DNA of 64,000 bases from Apodospora peruviana (taxonomy: Eukaryota > Ascomycota > Sordariomycetes > Sordariales > Lasiosphaeriaceae), in NCBI GenBank assembly GCA_033439685.1, contig JAUEDM010000002.1, positions 2,604,001 to 2,668,000 of the forward strand. Reading direction: 5' to 3'. The first letter of the stretch is position 1; each line of letters begins with the position of its first letter. Under the pieces are notes generated by a model, which saw nothing but the letters and a program-made list of their open reading frames with translations, did not search any database and had not been told where the DNA came from. Positions 47,153-57,142 of this stretch are shown here, one piece after another. A program made the translations under genes and the position numbers.

Positions 47153-47270
47153 TGCACCCAACTCGGGGTCGAACCCATGAGGTCCACTTAAGTACTCGAA
47201 CCGCAGTTAGATTAAGAATCACACGGTTCTGGCACAAGCGGAGATATAACCAGATGAGCCACGAAGGACT
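47153..47270 (-). other. Degenerate tRNA-like Pol III element
   Basis: Minus strand. An A-box-like TGGCTCATCTGG is at 47261-47250 and two B-box-like sites follow: GGTTCGAGTAC (47202-47192, one mismatch) and a perfect GGTTCGACCCC (47175-47165). A T5 run, a Pol III terminator, is at 47118-47114. A TTCTTAATC segment near 47223-47210 looks like a tRNA-Lys(CUU) anticodon loop, but the D-arm and several stems do not pair. Either a decayed tRNA, two overlapping tRNA remnants, or a tRNA-derived ncRNA. Confidence 0.4.
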
Positions 47271-47912
47271 TGTCTGGTGTCTTGCTTACGTTGAAAGGGG
47301 ATGTGTGTTTCGCACTTACACATCTCGTTCCATCAGATTCCGATTCTTCAGGCCGAGCCTGCCCGTTCCTATCTCTCTGTATGTACATAAGTACACGATC
47401 GCTGCCGTCCCGAGAAGGGGATGTCGTCGAGAGTAGGTCGGCCAGCGCAACTTGGTCTGCGACGGTAGGGTTATGTGTACGTGCCTCCATCGTATTTCCC
47501 TCGCCAGCTGCCCACGCACCACGTGCAGTGTAGTGCATCGTGAGATCGCACATGGTAGTGATATCTGTCCCCCACCATGCCGCAGTCCCTCGGAACATCC
47601 ACAGGTACCGACCGACCGACCGACTCCCCCCACGCAAGACGGTGAAGCCATCACCACACAACGATAATCACCATCGTCCCAAATTTCTTTCCTTTGCACC
47701 CACGCAAACACACAGGCACGCTACCACCACCATCACCACGTGCCAACGACGAAAGAGTCGAAGAAAACCATCAACCGCTGACTCGCACCAAACGCTCAAC
47801 ACCAACGACAACCAATTGAAATAGCAATGCTGCACAGACGAAACCGCTCCAGCAATGACGCAAAAATAATCAAAACGCAACAATCACCACCACTACCCCA
47901 AGAGAACTGCAC

Positions 47913-48366
47913 TCATAGCTTTGCAGTCTCGGCGAGCGTTCCGACCTTGAGCTTGGCGCCATACTTGGCCAGCACCTTGTCGTTATGGTACTTCCAGAAC
48001 TGCTTGCTGGCGTCCTTGCCGGCCATGCGCTTCAGGATCTTTGCGCCGCCGGGGTGCTCGTCTAGGAAGTCTGTGACATTCGAGTCAGTGGATTGCATCT
48101 TCCAAGACAGATTGGGTCCATTTCGTGAGAGTCCACAGATATCTGTTTTACGAGGGTATAAAAAAGAAAGGGGCACGCACGCAAAGCACTAGCCTGCACG
48201 CACGGCTTTGCATAACGCATTTGCCAACACGAATAAATAAACAGGATAGAAAAATAATGTTATACTCACTGGCAATGGAATAAACCCCATCATCGATAAT
48301 GATGTACATGCCATCTTTCTCCTCCTTGTGGTTCGCCACGTCGGCCTTGGTGAACGTCTTGGACAT
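47913..48366 (-). CDS. Small soluble cytochrome b5-like heme protein
   Basis: Electron-carrier heme domain. Exons 48366-48270 and 48070-47913 (199-nt intron, GTGAGT...CACAG) give 84 aa. The cytochrome b5 core is present: TFTKADVANH at the start, VYSIANFLDEHPGG with axial His 38, and KYHNDK with axial His 61; the 23-residue spacing is that of the family. There is no membrane tail, unlike ER cytochrome b5, so it should be soluble or work with a partner reductase. The N-terminus MSKTFTKADV matches small free-standing b5 proteins of filamentous fungi. The intron is longer than others here. Start ATG 48366 follows a T-rich leader. Confidence 0.88.
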
Positions 48367-49014
48367 TTTGTTTTTTTTGTTTTTTTTTCTTCTTCTTTTC
48401 TTCTGAAGAGTTGTAAATGGTTGGCTGATGATGATGCCGCGCTGAAGATCTCGCAATAAAAATAAACAAATTGGTGAATGTGGTAAAAGGTTGAAGTTGA
48501 AGAAAGAAAAGAAGGGATGTCGTTGGATTGTTAAACCGAGCGAGGCGGTTGGACGGTTGGAAACCGTGGAAATGGATTTGTACCTCGGCACCTTTGACAT
48601 GCAGGGGTGCACCACAGCACTACTGCATCACCCCCGCAGACGTCATCCCCGGATTTACCGGTACACTACGGGATATTTTTTGTTTTTATATATTGGAGAT
48701 TGGGGTCAGACACATGCGCGGATGGTGACCATACAGGTTCACAAGTTGCACCTTGTGATAGGTAGTTAGGACAACAATTCTCTATTTCAACTTCAGAGGT
48801 CCAGGCCCTGCTTGATAATACTTTTCGATATCGAGACACTGGATAGTTCTGTGCCCAACAACCTCCGTGATCTGGACTAGAGAGCAAGTTCGTCCTTTGT
48901 ATATCCAGGGCATGTCTCGAGCATCCGTCTATACACCAAGCCAAACCTACCAAAACGCCATGCAATGCCAAATCCATAAAAACCACAAAAATGCCTTCCT
49001 CGAAACCGGACCAA
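48367..49014. other. Intergenic, cytochrome b5 promoter and PLC-like 3' flank
   Basis: T/A homopolymer-rich directly upstream of the b5 start (48368-48410), then no notable structure. No gene supported. Confidence 0.5.
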
Positions 49015-50397
49015 TTAGCTCAGACACCATACCGCCGTCCATATCAACCCCATATTAACCAACACCCTCACACCAACCAAATCGATCCTCCCGCCGGCCG
49101 CATTAGCAGCCGCACCGCAGCACGGCCGCCCATAACTAACATTATTCACCCTCGCAGCCGCCTCAAACACACTGCCCGGATACCCACCATAGTTATAATA
49201 ATCCACATTCAATATCTTGGGCGGGTAGTCCCAATCGCTCCGGCAATTATTCGCCGCGAGCCCAACACTACCAAATCCCGTCGCGTTGTTGGTGACGTTG
49301 AGCTCCGAGACCGCCGGAACCAAGATCGTCGTGCCCAACAGCGCCACCTCGACGTTGAGGTTATGGTTCATCAGATACAGCCGCTTCTTGGCGTCTTCCG
49401 GCGACAAGTCCGGGGGCCGCTGCACCGTGCACGGAAACTTTTGGTCGAGCGGGTCAAACGGCGTCTCCCACATCTGGGAGAACTGGTCCATCAGCCACGG
49501 GTAGGCCGTCTGGTTGGCCATGTAATCCATGAACATGATGACGCGCTGACCGGACAGAATCATTTGCGCCAAGGTGGGCCAGTCGTCGCGCGCCAGTGGT
49601 GCGATGGGAGGGGTGTAGATGTACTGCAGGATGCCCGTGGACTCGATGAAGGGCACGTAGTGGTCAGGAGTTGAATAGTTGCCGTTTCCGAGTAAGATCG
49701 TGACTACGTCGTAAGGATGGGCGGCGACCCAGTCTTTGACGGAGGTCAGCCAGTCGGTTATAGGTCCCGCGTCGAGGAGATCGCAGGACGTGTGACAAAA
49801 ATGCGGCGGGCTTCCAGCGGCAGTGGCGTTTGCGGGCCATTGCATCTGGGCTTGCAGGAAGCGAACGCCGTCGTTGAGCTGGTCGGTTACGGGGAACTGT
49901 TGGTTTGCTGCGGCGCTGCCGGCGCGCACGAAGGGGCTGTTGTGGCAGCCCACCTCGGTGATGTTGCTGTATTTTCGGTTGCAGAACTCAGGGTAGTTGT
50001 TGCACGGCCGGGTGTTGGTGGGTATCGGCGCGGTGGTGGTGTCGATTGTGGTTGTCGCGTTGTCGGTTCCGGTGGTGGTTTTTGAGCTCGCGGAGCCGGT
50101 TAGGAAGGTCACGGTGCCGGTGGTTGTCGGGAGCGTGGAGAAGAAGCCGTCGGTGGCATTGGGGGCGATGGAGGAGCCGAGGGTTCCTCCGCTTGACAAA
50201 GAGGTTGTTGCTAATGTGAGGGTCGATGTTACGGATAGGTAAGGACCGGTGGGCGTTGCGTGTTCGGTTACGCCGGTTTTGGTGCCCGTCAGGACGGTGA
50301 GGCCGTCGGTTGGGTCGGAGGGGAGCTGGGCAAGGACGACGATTACTCCGGAGGTGAGGGCCCAGAGCAGGCGGCGTGGTAAAGATACCATCATCAT
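49015..50397 (-). CDS. Secreted PI-PLC X-domain-like phosphodiesterase
   Basis: Single-exon 460-aa protein with an N-terminal signal peptide (LLWALTSGVIVVLA). A Ser/Thr-rich stalk of about 110 residues precedes a PLC-like TIM barrel: CNNYPEFCNRKYSNITEVGCHNSPFV carries the first catalytic-type His (HNS), and FCHTSCDLLDAGPITDWL carries the second. YDVVTILLGN and RVIMFMDY are core strands. Several NxS/T sites occur. The end (AANAAGG...VNMGLIWTAVWCLS) may be a GPI-attachment signal. The family is widespread in ascomycetes; substrates are not established, though cleavage of phosphoinositides or GPI glycans is the natural guess. Start: the first of three clustered ATGs at 50397; the second or third is equally possible. 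Confidence 0.87.
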   Translation of the reverse strand: MMMVSLPRRLLWALTSGVIVVLAQLPSDPTDGLTVLTGTKTGVTEHATPTGPYLSVTSTLTLATTSLSSGGTLGSSIAPNATDGFFSTLPTTTGTVTFLTGSASSKTTTGTDNATTTIDTTTAPIPTNTRPCNNYPEFCNRKYSNITEVGCHNSPFVRAGSAAANQQFPVTDQLNDGVRFLQAQMQWPANATAAGSPPHFCHTSCDLLDAGPITDWLTSVKDWVAAHPYDVVTILLGNGNYSTPDHYVPFIESTGILQYIYTPPIAPLARDDWPTLAQMILSGQRVIMFMDYMANQTAYPWLMDQFSQMWETPFDPLDQKFPCTVQRPPDLSPEDAKKRLYLMNHNLNVEVALLGTTILVPAVSELNVTNNATGFGSVGLAANNCRSDWDYPPKILNVDYYNYGGYPGSVFEAAARVNNVSYGRPCCGAAANAAGGRIDLVGVRVLVNMGLIWTAVWCLS

Positions 50398-51733
50398 GCG
50401 GTGCTCCCTCGATTAACAAACAGTTGAAAGGCTGAGGCTATACACATTGAAGTACACTAGAGACCGGAAAAGAAACAGAAACAAGAATGCATGTTACTTA
50501 ATGATCATCATCGATTACTTTATCCAACTTCAAACCCCAACTCGCGTTTGTCCATCTCCTGCCGGGATCAGGACCCACACCCGTCTGCACTGCCGCCCAT
50601 CGGTTGCCCAGGCGTGATCGCTTCAGGGTGAGTGGTGGGGAGCGTGGGAGCTCTCAAACCGGATCCCTGCAAGCCACTTTTTCCCTTGCAACGCCAACAC
50701 CACAGCTGACAGGCTTGAATGTTCAGTCATGACATTGGTCATATAAATCATCCTCACCAAATGCTACCGCGTGCATGCTCACGGTGCTCCAATTACACGT
50801 TACTGTTCGAGTGCGAGGTGTCGGGACAATGGGTACATACCCGGATGTTGTTGGGCAGAAAACGAAGCTGCATCTTTGATCGACCTGCCATGACGTCTTC
50901 AACCGTTGGCAGGTCTCCTCGGCAGCTTCCATGACACGCAAACTTTCGCGCTAAAACCTGGCAAGGGATAACCGGGCTTACAAGGTTCTTGCAAGGCTGT
51001 GCAACGGAGATTTGCTCTAGAATTCTAGATTGTTTCGATGCCCATACGAGATCTTGGTTCTTATCTCACTTCTGCCGTTTTTAAACTTTTTTTGTGTCTG
51101 GCAGGTCTCGAGGATATTTTTTTTTGCATGGCCTGACAGACTCCTGAGACAGAATTGGTCCCCTACATTCGGTCACGACGTAGCCGCGCGGAGAGCTCCC
51201 GGTCTGATCGGTCCTTTGGATGGCGGATGGAGCTCAGCTGCTTCGCCTCAACTGACCTGCCGCCGTGGGTATACATTTCAGGGGTCTCGGAGCCAATTGA
51301 GGCCCCGTCAGCAAAAACTTCCAAGACAGACCGCCGTGACGCAGCTCCACCGGCATGCGTGTTTCCCTTGTGTGGATATCAAGTTCGTCTCAACTGAACC
51401 TCACGGCGTCTGCCAGTTCTGCTACGAGCCAAACAGGCGAAACCTTTTCTTCAACGACTTCAGTCATCCGATCATTTGCGCCTACTCTTTTCACCTAACC
51501 GTCGATCAATATCTTGAGCTTTTCTTTCGTTTTAGTGTTGTTGGTTTCGATTCTTCCATCCATTGATCTGGATCTATTTTTTGGGTTGGCAACCCAACGA
51601 CCACCCGAACCTTGACGGCTCCCTATCTTACCTCCCTGACATATCCAACAAGGAGCTCTTTCCTTGAATCCTACTTTGAAAATCTCTTTTTTCCTTCATT
51701 TCTTAAGCGTATACGAAAAACATCACCGACATA
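50398..51733. other. Divergent promoter, PLC-like and SUR7-like genes
   Basis: 1.3 kb between divergent starts. C/T-rich from about 51400, a typical leader of the downstream plus-strand gene. ORF 51030-51566 is unbiased and has no domain. Confidence 0.5.
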
Positions 51734-52911
51734 ATGGGCAAGAAAATGACCCTACCGTCCATCCTGCGGGTGCGGAGGAGAAACCACCAGACTAGTGAGG
51801 CCGCCGCGACCTCCGAGATCCCGGCATCCGGGAAACCGTCCACCTCGGCCCCGGGAAGTCCATCGCCGCCGGCGTCCAAGGAAGGGCATCAAGACTCGCC
51901 GGACCCAGACCAAAGCACTACAACCATCAACAAAGCACATATAAAACGGGCGACAAAAGTACGGAGGGCCTTTGCCATCAGCGCCTCGGTGTCGTATGCG
52001 CTCTCGGTGGTTTTCTTAATACTTGTGAGTTTTATTGATGTCTCTATAAGAGATCAAACACTGACTGATATGAAAACAAGGTCATAATCGGCAACACGTC
52101 AAACAAAAGGATCATAAATGATATCTACTTTTTCAAGTTGGATCTGACCGACATTATTCCCAAGTCGGTGCCCAATGCCAGTCTGATCAACAGCATCGCG
52201 CAGAGTATTGGGCTGCATGACTTTTACCAGGTCGGCTTGTAAGTTTTATTCACCTAATATGGATGTGATGGAGTATGACTGACGGAGACAACAAAGATGG
52301 AATTTCTGTGAAGGTTATCAGAATGTGTATGTTACCCTCTTTCCCCCCTTTCCCCTCCAGCATGATCTCTAACCTGCTCACTCATCAGAGGCATAACATT
52401 CTGCTCCAAACCGCAGAACCTATACTGGTTCAACCCCGTCGAGGTCATTATGAACGAGCTCCTCGCGGGGGCTACCATCGCTTTGCCGACAGAAGTCATC
52501 ACCATCCTTGATGTCTTGCGCATCACGTCGCAAATCATGTTTGGCTTCTTTATTACTGGCGCCGTGATCAACTTTATCATGATCTTCCTCTCCCCGCTGG
52601 CCATAGACTCGCGCTGGCGGAGCTTGCCGCTCTCGCTGGCCGCCTTTTTCTTCTCGACCATGCTGGTCGTCGGGGCTTCGATTGTTGGATCTGTGATCAG
52701 TTTCGCGTTTAAGTTTGCCGCGACGGCGCAGTCTGACCTGAATATACATGCGTATGTGGGCACGAAAATGTTTGTCTTCATGTGGCTCGCGTCGGGTTTT
52801 AGTTTGTGGGGGTTCATTGTGCATGCTGGGATGGGCTGTTGCTGTGTCTCGAGACGGGATCTGAGGTCGGGGAGGAGGCAGGTGAGGAATGGGGTTGTTC
52901 AGGCTGGGTGA
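51734..52911 (+). CDS. SUR7/PalI-family claudin-like membrane protein, four exons
   Basis: Exons 51734-52024, 52081-52238, 52297-52326 (30 nt) and 52389-52911 give 333 aa. A Ser/Pro-rich cytosolic N-terminus of about 75 residues is followed by TM1 (AISASVSYALSVVFLILVII), an extracellular loop with the claudin-like motif GLWNFCEGYQNVGITFC, and TM2-TM4 (SQIMFGFFITGAVINFIMIF, FFFSTMLVVGASIVGSVISF, MFVFMWLASGFSLWGFIV). The C-terminus is short and basic. Loop and topology match the SUR7/PalI superfamily, which includes eisosome protein Sur7, the pH-sensor partner Rim9/PalI and Fmp45; which subgroup cannot be said. The W and C of the loop motif are assembled from exons 2-4, which supports the splicing model, including the 30-nt exon. 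Confidence 0.85.
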
Positions 52912-53706
52912 TTCCTAGTTTTCAATTGTTTTCTTTTGTTTCGTTTGGTGGCGTTGGCGTATACCTGTGGATGGGATAGATGGGATGGGATTATAGATGG
53001 TCGACTCAGTAAGGTACGGTGCATTGGTACTTTTCTTGCCTTAGGGCTTGAGTTGGCTCCATGTCACTAGTAGTGCGTCTATATATCCTGTCGATAATTA
53101 ATTTTTCCGGGTCCATTAGGTCGACCCGAGAATCTACCAATCAACTATATTGATAGTACCTATGTAATCTCCAACTATGTATGGCAGCTATGTCATGTAG
53201 TATAGGGTGGATTTGATTGCTTAGACTCGCGTCATGGCCACGATAGCAAAGCCGATAGGAACTCGATATGTCAGGAAAAGATTCGTGCTGTTCTATTGAC
53301 GGGTCTGCTCCCGGACGACTCGAAGCTTCCTATCTTAGTTATATGTGTAACGGGTGATCGAAGAACCTGCTTTCTCCAAATGCTTGCCTCGACTGATGAT
53401 ATTTCTGTTCTCTTCCAGGATCTAATGAACTCATCACCCCCGGGATCGGACATATAACAGAAAGATACGAATATCGGTCTCGTGGAACGCACTTTGCCAT
53501 GACTGGAAGAGTAAGTAAGTAAGCCATTTCCATCTCTCAATGCGACTCAGACCAGTTAAGTAATGTAGGAAGGGTATATCGTTAACCTTGTCGCAGCCCC
53601 CAAGTCGTCGTCGTAGGCGAGGTAGCCAATACTTGGGCTGGGTCGTATCTCTTATTTACACAAGCAGTACAAACTAAACCACAACCCCAATGAGGATCAG
53701 AACAAC
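52912..53706. other. Convergent 3' flanks of SUR7-like and heme oxygenase-like genes
   Basis: AT-richer than the coding DNA. No coding region; short ORF at 53271-53540 is not supported. Confidence 0.5.
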
Positions 53707-55425
53707 TTAAACTCGAACCAGAACCCCCAACGGAGATTTCATCACCGCTATCCCAAGCAAAACACTCATGAGCCCCAAAACCAAAACCACGTTCCAGGGA
53801 AGGTTCATTTTAGCACAATCCGTCTCCTTGTCAGGCGACTCGATAATATCCACCCCATATCTCGTGGTTTGGGGCGCCATCCCCATCTCAATCTCATCAG
53901 ACTGCTCATCCACATCCTCGTCCTGTTCACTAGCTTCACCATCTAGACCTGTCGTCCCCGCGGTTGATTTCCTCTTCATTATCCTGCTGCGAGAAGGTTT
54001 CCTCAAATTGTTACCAAACCTAACCGATTTGGACCTCGATAAACTCTCGGCTTCCGCTGCGGATGTTTGACCAGCAGGAGAGGAAGACATCGCAGCCGAC
54101 TTATCAATGAGTTCCTCCGACGAAGTCAGCTGTCCTTTGGCCTGTAAACCGTCCATACCGACATCAGGACCCGTCACGGCCGTAGTCGTAGAAGAAGCGT
54201 CAGCCAACAGCTGTCTCGAGTCACGACGGACAGGCTCCTGGTGCCCCTGCTGCTGCCCTCGCCGCTCCCAATCCGAGGACGAGCCTCCACTCGAGTGATC
54301 TTTCTTTAGCTGTGCCTTTTTCTTGCGCTCCTTGGCTACCGACACGCTGTCTCTCAGCGGGCTCCTCTGTCCCGGAATCAACAGTCTTGCCCAGCTCTCC
54401 AAAGAGCTGCTAAACGTCCTTTTAGCAGCAGTACTCTTGTTGCCATTACCATTCGCCTGCTGCTGAACATCGATACCAGATCCGTGCGAAGCAAACACCT
54501 CGTCAAGCTGGGCAACCAGCAAATTCATATGGTCGAAGATGCAGATCGCCTCCTGCACGATATTCTCCCTCTCACCAGCCGTCAGACGCGCTTCGGACTC
54601 GTTCAGGCGTCTCTTGAACTCGGCCTTCAGATCTTCCCCGTCCTGCGGCGTCGCGAACCGGAAGAATTGCAGTGGAGTGGCGGCGGACGTTTTAGTCGGC
54701 GACACTGCAGCATACCCATCTTCATTTTCTTCTTCTTCGGGTTGTTCATCAGCGGAAGGAGAAATAATGGGTTCCTGACAAGCCCTCATGGTCGGCAAGA
54801 CCGGATCGCTCCTCTTGCTCCAAAACTTGCCGCCAGCATCTTCAAGCGATCCTCTGATATACCTCCCCCCAGAGAAAAGGGCCATGTAGAGGACCCATGC
54901 GTAAGCCAGCAGCACGTGCGGGTGCCTGTCGACGGAGCGCTTAATGTGAGAAATGAAATGCTCCATCCTGCTCGCAACCAGGCGGATCTCCACATCCACC
55001 ACGTCCTCTGACCAGCCGGTAATGGACCGGATATCAGCTCGCAGATTTGACGAGCGCTCGAGTTCTGGTAGTCGGAGATAGTCCAATAGTGAGCGGATTC
55101 GTTCGTCCGTGCAAGCGGGGCGCTGTGCGTTGGAGTCGCTATAGTCAAAAGGGAACCGAGGCCGGCTCTGGTCAACGGAAGAAGAGTTGTAGTCGAGAGC
55201 ATCTTGCCATAGCGACTCAAAGGCGATGTAGATGGGCGCAATGTGGAGCAGGCCAGAAACATAGACTGACGGGGTGGTGGCTGCGGGTGGGATGGCGAGC
55301 GGGAGACGCAGAAGCAAGTTCTTATTCAGCTTCGTGTGGACCGATCTGGTGAAGGCGTTGATGGTATCTCCCAGGTGGTGGTTGTGGCCGCCCATCGTGA
55401 AGTGGGTATTATGTGGTTCTTCCAT
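53707..55425 (-). CDS. Heme oxygenase-like protein with long tail and C-terminal anchor
   Basis: Single-exon 572-aa protein from ATG 55425; the frame is open upstream to 55542 but has no ATG there. The first 200 residues have heme-oxygenase character: DTINAFTRSVHTKLNKNLLLRLP with proximal His 30, YVSGLLHIAPIYIAFESLW, and the distal-helix signature LLAYAWVLYMALFSGGRYIRG (residues about 172-191), corresponding to GDxSGG of classical enzymes. Residues about 290-330 are helical. Residues 340-545 are polar and disordered with basic patches. A single hydrophobic segment at the end (VVLVLGLMSVLLGIAVM) makes it tail-anchored, as in ER heme oxygenases such as Hmx1. Distal Gly-Asp is replaced by Leu-Phe, so activity on heme is uncertain. 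Relation to Hmx1 is by architecture, not by close similarity. Confidence 0.8.
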   Translation of the reverse strand: MEEPHNTHFTMGGHNHHLGDTINAFTRSVHTKLNKNLLLRLPLAIPPAATTPSVYVSGLLHIAPIYIAFESLWQDALDYNSSSVDQSRPRFPFDYSDSNAQRPACTDERIRSLLDYLRLPELERSSNLRADIRSITGWSEDVVDVEIRLVASRMEHFISHIKRSVDRHPHVLLAYAWVLYMALFSGGRYIRGSLEDAGGKFWSKRSDPVLPTMRACQEPIISPSADEQPEEEENEDGYAAVSPTKTSAATPLQFFRFATPQDGEDLKAEFKRRLNESEARLTAGERENIVQEAICIFDHMNLLVAQLDEVFASHGSGIDVQQQANGNGNKSTAAKRTFSSSLESWARLLIPGQRSPLRDSVSVAKERKKKAQLKKDHSSGGSSSDWERRGQQQGHQEPVRRDSRQLLADASSTTTAVTGPDVGMDGLQAKGQLTSSEELIDKSAAMSSSPAGQTSAAEAESLSRSKSVRFGNNLRKPSRSRIMKRKSTAGTTGLDGEASEQDEDVDEQSDEIEMGMAPQTTRYGVDIIESPDKETDCAKMNLPWNVVLVLGLMSVLLGIAVMKSPLGVLVRV

Positions 55426-56000
55426 TTCGAAACGGCGCCCCGGGCAGCATAGGGTTCGAGCCGAGGACCGATGATTGGAAGAGGAAGAATGATCAAGGAC
55501 GCGATATGCAAAATAACCAATAATTGCTGTCGTGGCACCCAAACAGAAAAAAAGCAGATCGCACCCGAGATGAGGGATGTTTGTTATGAGGATGATGAGA
55601 TGTATGTAGGAAACGTGTAAGTGATGGTGGAGGTTTGGTGCTAAGATAGGAGTCTAGGCACGTCTAGGCAACGTTTGGACATGGAACCGAGAACCTTCCA
55701 GGCTTGGTGCGGTTTTGTTAGGTATGGATGTTTACCGTGAGCAACACCCGACCAGCTTCCAAAAGCGAGGGAAATCGTAACGTTAATGAAGAAGGAGAGA
55801 ATGAGAGTGGCGGGAGGCCTGTCGCGGCTGTCTGTCACTTTCACCTGTCACTATCGCGAGGGCCACCCGAGTGACAAGCGTCCCAGGTGATCGCGGCCGG
55901 TCGCCAGTATCAATGAGGCAGGGAAAGGAAAGCGCATATGACCAAGGACGCCTGAGTCATTTGCAACTTGAAACCTTCGATGACCGGCAAACCATTCTAG

Positions 56001-56025
56001 GCAGGCAGGCAGGCAGGCAGGCAGG
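56001..56025 (+). repeat. (GCAG)6 microsatellite
   Basis: Six tandem GCAG units in non-coding DNA. Confidence 0.85.
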
Positions 56026-56880
56026 AGATGCGAGATAAAGCAAAGAATCAATAAAATGCTGTGCGAGGCAGTGTGGTGGTCTCTTTGTTTTCTCGCCAAC
56101 ATCTCTTATCTAGGCGCACTTGCTACCAAGGCGTGCTAGGTAAAAGGCAGGTAAGGCAGGCGTGTGACGAGGCTTTGTGTTCAACAGCACGCTATCCAAC
56201 GTCAAACGGCCAAACACGCTTGCGTGGGACAATGTGCATTGTATGAACGGATACCTGCCTACATTATCGACTGCACAGTATGCCCGGTGAGTCTGGTGGC
56301 GATTCAATTCTGTCTGGCTGCGCAGGTGCACCGTCATGCCCCGCTTGTTGGCCAAGTTTCGTAACCACAGCAGAACAAAAACGGTCTCATACACTTGAGT
56401 GATGCGAAGAAAGAAAACATATCGGGGTCAGTCATGGTTGCGTCGTTTCAGGACTTGAGATAAGAAAAAAGAAATTAAAGAAGAGTAAGATCGGAAGGAG
56501 TGATGATAATAAACGAAAAGAAAGTTCCTTACTTGGTAGTCACGATGCAGCCTCAACGGTACATATCGGGCAGTCGGTTCCGGCCTGCCGGTTTGCCTAT
56601 TCTGTACCTGCCGTAATAGACTTTCGCTTATTGATGGTCGAACGTGGAATAAAGTCGCATTGTATGCTGTGCAACATCCCGGTATTGATCTGGAATACCC
56701 CCCAAAGTGCGTATCCATCTGCCCTGGTTCTCGACCAAAACAGCCCGAAGGCCTTTCCATCGTGATACTATCCTACGCCCCTTCAAGAGGTCACTTCATA
56801 GTAATGCACGTGTGTGTACGGACGTAGGCACCACACATGCCAGTCTCACCAGACCGGCCATGCCAGCATGACAGGTTGGG

Positions 56881-56894
56881 GTTAGGTACCTAAC
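56881..56894. promoter_or_regulatory. GGTACC-centred palindrome GTTAGGTACCTAAC
   Basis: Perfect 14-base palindrome about 260 bases beyond the transporter stop; one of the recurring intergenic copies. Confidence 0.35.
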
Positions 56895-57142
56895 CATCAA
56901 ATACGAGCCATATAAACATATCAACAGCCTCCTTGTTATATACAAACCCCGCTTGCTTCCCGTAAAACCAACTACAAGCACAAGTCTATAAAATTTATAT
57001 GCAAGACATAGACCTTGGGCCAACACCAGCCCAGGAAGAAACGAGTCTAAAACGCCGTAACATGCTCAACCAGAAAATATCGTAGGTATCCAAACAATCA
57101 AAGAACATGGAAATACAAAGACCAGATCAGATGCCCGTCCAT

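Larger units (their letters stand above)
55426..57142. other. 1.7-kb intergenic region
   Basis: Promoter of the heme-oxygenase-like gene, then gene-free DNA to the 3' end of the transporter. Contains six GCAG units at 56001-56025 and the perfect palindrome GTTAGGTACCTAAC at 56881-56894. No supported ORF. Confidence 0.5.

Noticed and set aside
51030..51566. 178-codon ORF upstream of the SUR7-like gene
   Set aside because: Phe/Arg/Cys-rich random composition in a C/T-rich leader; no domain.
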